From the NCBI GenBank assembly GCA_964644025.1, contig CAZXVW010000024.1:1-33648 (forward strand): 33,648 bases of DNA, in the 5' to 3' direction. Position 1 is the stretch's first letter; the number at the start of each line of letters is the position of its first letter. Both the position numbers and the translations under genes were made by a program. The notes under the pieces are model-generated. The model worked only from the letters and a program-made list of their open reading frames with translations. It made no database searches and had not been told where the DNA came from. This document shows positions 29,368 to 33,648 of this stretch, one piece after another. The DNA comes from CAZXVW01 sp964644025. GTDB taxonomy: Bacteria; Acidobacteriota; Terriglobia; Bryobacterales; Bryobacteraceae.

Positions 29368-29988
29368 TCAGCGCGGGATGAGAATCCGGCCGCGGATCAC
29401 CTGGTGTGCCTCCAGCTCGCCGTCCAGACCCGTTCCGGCGCGAACAAAAACCCGGTCGCCGGCCTCGAGCATGGAGGCATCGGCCGGCTTGCCCTCGCTG
29501 GTGAAGCGGGTATCCTCGCGCAGCCGGAGCACCTTGCGCCCCTGGGAGCGGGTTCTCAAAACCAGCCGCCCGGAATCGGCTTCGAGCACGATCCCGGCAA
29601 AGGCATACTCACCGCGGGGCGCGATGTGATCCAGCAGGTGGCGCTGGCGGTCCAGGATGCGTTTGTAGGCTTCCAGCGGCGCCTCCTTGCCGGTGGAGAG
29701 CACGTAAATGGTAAGCGCGTGACACCGGCCGGGCTGGCCCCGCCGGTCGACCACGGCTTCTACGAGGGAGCCCGAGTTGATGGCGGCGGCGGTGATGCGC
29801 GAGCCGTTCTTGGTCAAGTAGGTGTCCCGGTCGAAAGTGCACTGGCAGAGCCCGTGGTCTTTCGTGCTGACGTTGAACCTTCCAGAGAAGTCCCACTTGA
29901 GAAGCTCGCCCCGCAAGATGGCAATCGGCGGGCCCTGCTGCGCCGTGAGCTGGCAAGCAGCCACGGCCACGATGATTAGCGCGCGCAT
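29368..29988 (-). CDS. Secreted DUF5666-like beta protein
   Basis: 206 residues from ATG 29988; GGAGG lies 6 bases upstream. The signal peptide is short (MRALIIVAVAACQLTAQQG). The rest is beta-rich: AILRGELLKWDFSGRFNV, DRDTYLTKNGSRITAAAINS, SLVEAVVDRRG, then a repeat-like second part (GEYAFAGIVLEADSGRLVLRT, DTRFTSEGKPADASMLEAGDRVFVRAG). Strand pairs around 'D-T-x-[YF]-T-x-x-G' followed by 'L-x-x-G-x-x-V-x-V' resemble DUF5666 domains; the match is tentative. It lies upstream of the NHL-like gene but has its own promoter. Confidence 0.65.
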   Translation of the reverse strand: MRALIIVAVAACQLTAQQGPPIAILRGELLKWDFSGRFNVSTKDHGLCQCTFDRDTYLTKNGSRITAAAINSGSLVEAVVDRRGQPGRCHALTIYVLSTGKEAPLEAYKRILDRQRHLLDHIAPRGEYAFAGIVLEADSGRLVLRTRSQGRKVLRLREDTRFTSEGKPADASMLEAGDRVFVRAGTGLDGELEAHQVIRGRILIPR

Positions 29989-30012
29989 CCGGCGCCTCCT
30001 GTCCTACCGGCC

Positions 30013-30018
30013 AGTATA
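30013..30018 (-). promoter_or_regulatory. -10 element (TATACT) of the DUF5666-like gene
   Basis: TATACT on the minus strand lies 24 bp before ATG 29988, with the GGAGG site in between. No clear -35 box. Confidence 0.4.
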
Positions 30019-30071
30019 GCCCTTCCGCGGCGTGCGCGGCGGCCACGCCCCAGGAACCACCGGTTTCTATC

Positions 30072-30077
30072 TAAACT
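30072..30077 (+). promoter_or_regulatory. -10 element (TAAACT) near the start of the secreted-protein gene
   Basis: TAAACT ends 6 bp before ATG 30084, so the transcript could begin at or near the start codon. A GGAG lies too close (2 bases) to act normally. Confidence 0.3.
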
Positions 30078-30083
30078 GGAGTC

Positions 30084-30980
30084 ATGCGCAGAGGCGTGCT
30101 GGCGTTCCTCTTTCTGGCGCTCACCCCCCTGCGCGCCGCCGGCCCGCTGGCGCAAGTGCTCGACCGGGTTTCCGAAGAGGCGGAGGTCTTCCGCCGCCTT
30201 GCTCCGAAAATCGTGGCCCGGGAAACATTGCACCAGAAAGCGCGGCCAAGGAGGCGCCGGTTCCGCCTGCGCATCGGCAAAGACGCCTTGCAGCCACCGC
30301 TGATCCGCTACCAGCACCGCGAAATCATTTCTGAATACGGCTTCACGCACTTCCGGGAGGCTCCGGAGGCGCTGCACGAGCTGCGCCAGGTGGTCTCAGT
30401 GGACGGCCGGCCGGTAACCGGCCATGAGAAGGCGCGCGAAACGCTGACCCTGGGCGTAACCACCAGCGACGACCGCTTGAAGAAGAACCTCCTGCGTCGC
30501 TTCGAGAAACACGGCCTGGTCGGCGCCACCACCGACTTCGGGCAACTGATCCTCCTGTTTCGGCGGCCAAACCTGCCCCGGTACGAATTTCACCAGCTCC
30601 GGGAAGCTTTTCTCGGCGCCGACCCGGTGCTCGTGCTCGGCTACCGCCAGCGGGAGGGTCCGGAAGCCTTCACGATTTTCGCGGGCCGCACGGCGACCCG
30701 CGCCCGCCTGGAGGGGGAACTCTGGGTTCGGAAATCCGACTTCGTCCCGCTCCGCATCACGCTGAACACCACCGTGGCCGGCGACAAGCATGCCACCACA
30801 CACCGGGCCACGGTGGACTACTTTCCGAGCGCTTACGGAGTGATTCTGCCCGCGGCGGTGGACTACGAGGAGCTGACCGACGGCCGGCTGGTGGTGGAGA
30901 ATGTCGCGACGTATTCCAACTACCACCTGTTCTCCGTTCACACGGAGATCCGCTTCGGCCCGGCGGAAAGGCCCCGGTAG
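30084..30980 (+). CDS. Secreted protein of unknown function
   Basis: 298 residues. The signal peptide (RRGVLAFLFLALTPLRAAG) is cut near residue 19. A helical part (LAQVLDRVSEEAEVFRRLAPKIVARETL) leads to a basic stretch (KARPRRRRFRLRIG), then alternating strands. The second half has EGELWVRKSDFVPLRITLNT, RATVDYFPSAYGVILPAAVDYEE and ATYSNYHLFSVHTEIRFG. The 'L-W-V-R-K-S-D-F-x-P-L-R' strand followed by a strand-rich 'VDY' part resembles lipoprotein-carrier folds (LolA/LolB or outer-membrane sorting type). No lipobox Cys is present. Function not assigned. Confidence 0.6.
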   Translation: MRRGVLAFLFLALTPLRAAGPLAQVLDRVSEEAEVFRRLAPKIVARETLHQKARPRRRRFRLRIGKDALQPPLIRYQHREIISEYGFTHFREAPEALHELRQVVSVDGRPVTGHEKARETLTLGVTTSDDRLKKNLLRRFEKHGLVGATTDFGQLILLFRRPNLPRYEFHQLREAFLGADPVLVLGYRQREGPEAFTIFAGRTATRARLEGELWVRKSDFVPLRITLNTTVAGDKHATTHRATVDYFPSAYGVILPAAVDYEELTDGRLVVENVATYSNYHLFSVHTEIRFGPAERPR

Positions 30981-31246
30981 GGAAATCGGGGTCCGATAGC
31001 CGCCGGGGCGCCACCACACGGCCGGCCCGCTGGCTGCCGGGAACTGGATCCCGGCGCCGCAAGGCGGGGATTTCCAAATTCCGGACCGCCAAGCGGTTTA
31101 GATTGAGTGTGCTACACTTCCTGGTAGAGGGGCCGGCGGTGGAAGTACCATTTGGTGCAACTCCACAGCGGCACATGGCGTCATAATAGTAAGGAAGAGA
31201 GGCTTCTGACCACGTTTTCGGCTGAAGTCCTTGGCTGGAAGTAACC

Positions 31247-32497
31247 ATGTCGGAACAGGCAAACAGTCATCACGATGGCCAGGATGGGCGTGTAACCCGC
31301 AGAGCCGATCACCTGGACAGGCTCCTCGTATCGCGTGATGAGAAGCCGTGGCTGTTGAGATTTTTTTCCGAGGTAAAGGAATACTTCTTTCCGGAGAAGG
31401 TGCCGCCTTTGAGGGTAACTTCCCGGCCGCTGGCTCCCAAGCAAGTGCGAGCCGGCGTCTACATTTACTCGGGTGCCTGGGAAGAGTCTCCGACCGGGCC
31501 GCCGAAGCTCAGCCCGGCGTTCCGGCCCGGCGTGAAGGTGGACAGCGACCACCTGGAGCGTCTTGCCCGGAGCGGCGAGGAAGTGCCCTGGTACAAGGCG
31601 GTTTATGACGACATTCGGGACTATTTCTTCCCACCGAAACAGCCGCCTCTGAAGGTCACTTCCAAGCCCGTCCAGGTGAAAAGCGTCTGGGGGTTCTCCG
31701 GCGGCAGAGGACGCCAGGCAGGCCTGATTTCCGCCGGCATCCACGTAGGAGCCGTGGCCCTGATGTTCCTGGCCGGAGCGCAGTACGTGACCCAGCAGGA
31801 AGTGAAGGAAACGGTTAATCTGGTCGCTCCCGACATTAATATCGCCCCTTACGTTCCCAAGCCCAAGCCGAAGCCGATGGGAGGAGGAGGCGGCGGCGGG
31901 GACCGCTCGCCGATGCCGGCCAGCAAGGGTAAACTGCCCCCGGTGGCGCCGCGGCAGTTCGTTCCGCCGGCGGCGGTGGTGCACAACCCGGCTCCGAAGC
32001 TGGTGATGCAGCCCAGCATCATCGTGCCACCGTCGATCCAACTTCCGGATGTAGACATCATGGCTTGGGGCGACCCGCTCGGCGCGATCGGGCCGCCATC
32101 GAGTGGACCGGGCTCCGGCGGCGGGATTGGGACGGGCTCCGGCGGCGGAGTCGGTTCCGGCAAAGGCCCCGGATTCGGCCCCGGCGAGGGCGGAGGCTTC
32201 GGAGGCGGCGTCTACCGGATCGGCGGCGGGGTGACCGCCCCCACGCTTATTTACAAGGTCGAGCCGGAGTACTCCGAAGAGGCGCGCAAGGCAAAGTTCC
32301 AGGGCACGGTGGTGCTTTACGTTGTAGTGGACGAGAAGGGGATGCCGCGCGACCTCAAGGTGGTGCGGGCGCTGGGGCTCGGTCTGGATGAGAAGGCAAT
32401 CGAGGCGGTGAAGAAATGGCGTTTCCGCCCCGGTTACCTGAACGGCAAGGCAGTGGCGGTCGCGGCGACCATCGAAGTGAACTTCCGCCTGTTGTAA
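31247..32497 (+). CDS. TonB family energy-transducer protein with duplicated N-terminal module
   Basis: 416 residues. A cytoplasmic N-terminal region carries two copies of a ~42-residue unit (residues 21-62 and 101-142): DHL(D/E)RL, W, YFFP, PPL(R/K)VTS(R/K)P. One membrane segment lies at ~159-179 (GLISAGIHVGAVALMFLAGA). A long periplasmic spacer rich in Pro, Lys and Gly follows (KPKPKP; GGGGGGG; GSGGG repeats). The TonB C-terminal domain covers ~325-416 (LIYKVEPEYSEEARKAKFQG, VLYVVVDEKGMPRDLKVV, AIEAVKKWRFRPGYLNGK). It should couple the proton gradient to TonB-dependent outer-membrane transport. ExbB/ExbD are not nearby. CTGGAAG precedes the ATG. Confidence 0.9.
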   Translation: MSEQANSHHDGQDGRVTRRADHLDRLLVSRDEKPWLLRFFSEVKEYFFPEKVPPLRVTSRPLAPKQVRAGVYIYSGAWEESPTGPPKLSPAFRPGVKVDSDHLERLARSGEEVPWYKAVYDDIRDYFFPPKQPPLKVTSKPVQVKSVWGFSGGRGRQAGLISAGIHVGAVALMFLAGAQYVTQQEVKETVNLVAPDINIAPYVPKPKPKPMGGGGGGGDRSPMPASKGKLPPVAPRQFVPPAAVVHNPAPKLVMQPSIIVPPSIQLPDVDIMAWGDPLGAIGPPSSGPGSGGGIGTGSGGGVGSGKGPGFGPGEGGGFGGGVYRIGGGVTAPTLIYKVEPEYSEEARKAKFQGTVVLYVVVDEKGMPRDLKVVRALGLGLDEKAIEAVKKWRFRPGYLNGKAVAVAATIEVNFRLL

Positions 32498-32518
32498 GGA
32501 CTCAGCTCAGCAAGTCCA

Positions 32519-32563
32519 CCGCCCGGCGAATCACCTCCTGGCGAACCAGCGGTGGCCGGGCGG
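32519..32563. terminator. Large hairpin between convergent genes
   Basis: CCGCCCGGC (32519-32527) pairs with GCCGGGCGG (32555-32563). Inside, CACC pairs with GGTG, and CTGG-CGAA-CCAG closes the tip. It lies between the stop of the TonB gene and that of the convergent DUF971 gene. No T-run; a bidirectional terminator is likely from position. Confidence 0.5.
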
Positions 32564-32567
32564 AACC

Positions 32568-32894
32568 TCAACCGTCTTTGGGCCCGCCTGGCGAAATGGC
32601 CCGCAGGTGCTCGAAGGTGTAGATGCCGGCGTCGTGCCCGTCGTTCCACCGGATCTTGATCGCGTAATTACCTACCGGCTCAACGCCTTCGATCCTCAGA
32701 GCGGGCTTGTACATGGGAAACGGCGATGCCTGTTGCCCGCCGGCGGCACCGCCAGCCGCAGTGCAGGAAGCACACGGACAATGGGCGCGGAGGTATTGCA
32801 GGCTGTAGTGGCTGTGGTGCCCGTCCTTCCAGTCGATCCGGACACCGGTGGACTTGGAGACTGCGATGCGTTCTGGGTCGGTTGCCGGCGTCAT
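32568..32894 (-). CDS. DUF971 (gamma-butyrobetaine hydroxylase N-terminal-like) domain protein
   Basis: 108 residues, starting 4 bp after the stop of the RelA/SpoT gene. The DUF971 pattern is clear: GVRIDWKDGHHSHYSLQYLRAHCPCASC in the first half, then RIEGVEPVGNYAIKIRWNDGHDAGIYTFEHLRAIS at the end. The Cys-Pro-Cys-x-x-Cys group, with the two W-x-DGH turns, suggests metal binding. The domain also occurs fused to carboxylases, hydroxylases and iron-sulfur carrier proteins. Its role alone is unsettled; links with iron-sulfur handling have been suggested for the family. Confidence 0.88.
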   Translation of the reverse strand: MTPATDPERIAVSKSTGVRIDWKDGHHSHYSLQYLRAHCPCASCTAAGGAAGGQQASPFPMYKPALRIEGVEPVGNYAIKIRWNDGHDAGIYTFEHLRAISPGGPKDG

Positions 32895-32898
32895 ATAG

Positions 32899-33648
32899 TT
32901 ACTGTACTCGCTCGATATCGCGGACCCCGGAAATCCGCCTCATCGCGGTGGTGACCCGCTGGTACTGCTTCTTGTCCCGCACCTCGATCGTCATCTCGAT
33001 GATCGCCCCGTCGCCCGCCCGGCTTTCATCGGAACGCGCATCGAGGGTGCGGATGTTGGTATTCTCCTTCGAGAGGATCGAAGTCAGGCTGTTAAGAACG
33101 CCCGGGCGGTCGTCGGCGTAAACGATCAGCCGCACTGCAAACGTCTCGGAAGTGCTCCGGGCCCATTCCACGTCGATCTTGCGCTCCACCTCGTACATCA
33201 GGTTCTGAACGTTCGAGCAATTCACCGAATGAACTGCGATTCCTTTACCGCGCGTAATATAGCCCACGATTCCCTCGCCGGGAATCGGATTGCAGCACTT
33301 GGCCCGGTAGACCAGCAAGTCGTTGAAGCCCTTGACCCGGACCACGAGGTCGGCAGCGGCCTCCGGCCGGGCCTGGCGGACGGCGGGTGAGGTCCGCGCC
33401 ATCTGCTCCGGCTCGGGGGGAGGGGCCTTTTCCGGGGCCAGTTTCTGGAGAATCTGGCGCGCGGAAAAGCGGCCATAGCCGAGAGCCGCATGAAGGTCCT
33501 CAATCTTACCGCAGCCGTATTCTGCGGCCACCCGTTCCAGCTCGGAGCGGTTCACCTTGCTCAGCGGGATACCGAGCCGCCGTGCCTCCTTCTCCAGGTA
33601 TTTCTGGCCGATTTCGACCGCCTTGGCCCGTTCGCTAACGTTGATGAC
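32899..33648 (-). CDS. RelA/SpoT (p)ppGpp synthetase/hydrolase, C-terminal part
   Basis: The last 249 codons of a gene that continues beyond the right edge. Helical region first (NVSERAKAVEIGQKYLEKEA, then LSKVNRSELERVAAEYG). The conserved-cysteine/RIS module follows: LLVYRAKCCNPIPGEGIVGYI and TRGKGIAVHSVNCSN. A C-terminal ACT domain ends the protein (VRLIVYADDRPGVLNSLTSIL, GAIIEMTIEVRDKKQYQRVTTAMRRI). These are the regulatory domains that sense the ribosome or amino acids and control the stringent response alarmone. The catalytic halves and TGS domain lie outside the window, so synthetase versus hydrolase status cannot be told. Confidence 0.95.
   Translation of the reverse strand, partial: VINVSERAKAVEIGQKYLEKEARRLGIPLSKVNRSELERVAAEYGCGKIEDLHAALGYGRFSARQILQKLAPEKAPPPEPEQMARTSPAVRQARPEAAADLVVRVKGFNDLLVYRAKCCNPIPGEGIVGYITRGKGIAVHSVNCSNVQNLMYEVERKIDVEWARSTSETFAVRLIVYADDRPGVLNSLTSILSKENTNIRTLDARSDESRAGDGAIIEMTIEVRDKKQYQRVTTAMRRISGVRDIERVQ

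Noticed and set aside
1..33648. CRISPR arrays, tRNA or rRNA genes, transposases, integrases
   Set aside because: None seen: no regularly spaced repeats, no cloverleaf-forming sequence, no transposase or recombinase motif in any frame.

Overview
The window looks like a chromosomal piece of a high-GC acidobacterium, most likely of the Solibacter/Bryobacter type. The 925-residue secreted protein at 26495-29272 (minus) has the NAAS-type start and closing segments of the 'Solibacter C-terminal' domain (TIGR03437). It sits with Tat-exported sugar isomerase/epimerase and Gfo/Idh/MocA proteins, a TonB-family protein with duplicated N-terminal modules, and a carboxypeptidase-regulatory/TPR protein, a mix typical of that group. 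The assignment is inference from gene content. No tRNA, rRNA, CRISPR array, transposase or integrase was seen.

Layout. (1) 1-1534: two divergent sugar-phosphate isomerase/epimerase genes sharing a palindromic -10 element. (2) 1427-4327: a 109-bp exact direct repeat, the 3' end of the second epimerase gene, brackets a lower-GC block. The block holds a two-TM membrane protein, a Panacea/DUF4065 antitoxin-like gene and an overlapping MazF/PemK-like candidate toxin gene. Non-coding repeats lie on one side and gene remnants on the other. (3) 4352-7338: divergent Gfo/Idh/MocA oxidoreductase and L-fucose-isomerase-like genes. (4) 7461-15164: a tightly packed seven-gene lipid operon: fatty acyl reductase; ACP-like/fatty-acyl-AMP-ligase/acyltransferase fusion; PlsY; HAD phosphatase; a 50-residue unknown protein; SDR; lipid kinase. 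(5) 15233-18339: imidazolonepropionase-like protein without its metal ligands, glutamate formimidoyltransferase, lipoyl synthase. (6) 18412-23351: small membrane proteins, a PP0621/YHS-like protein, the TPR protein and a large UPF0182 membrane protein. (7) 23499-26455: Smr-domain protein, zinc-ribbon membrane protein, mandelate-racemase-type enzyme, DUF2007-like protein. (8) 26495-32497: secreted proteins and TonB. (9) 32568-33648: a DUF971 protein and the C-terminal part of RelA/SpoT.

The two stretches most worth study are the lipid operon and the repeat-flanked toxin-antitoxin-like block. The operon could activate a fatty acid, reduce it to an alcohol or aldehyde and build it into a glycerolipid. 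It resembles the multidomain ElbD ether-lipid enzyme of myxobacteria split into separate genes. In its central fusion protein the ACP-like domain has Asp where the phosphopantetheine Ser should be, and the acyltransferase domain has Arg where the catalytic His should be.
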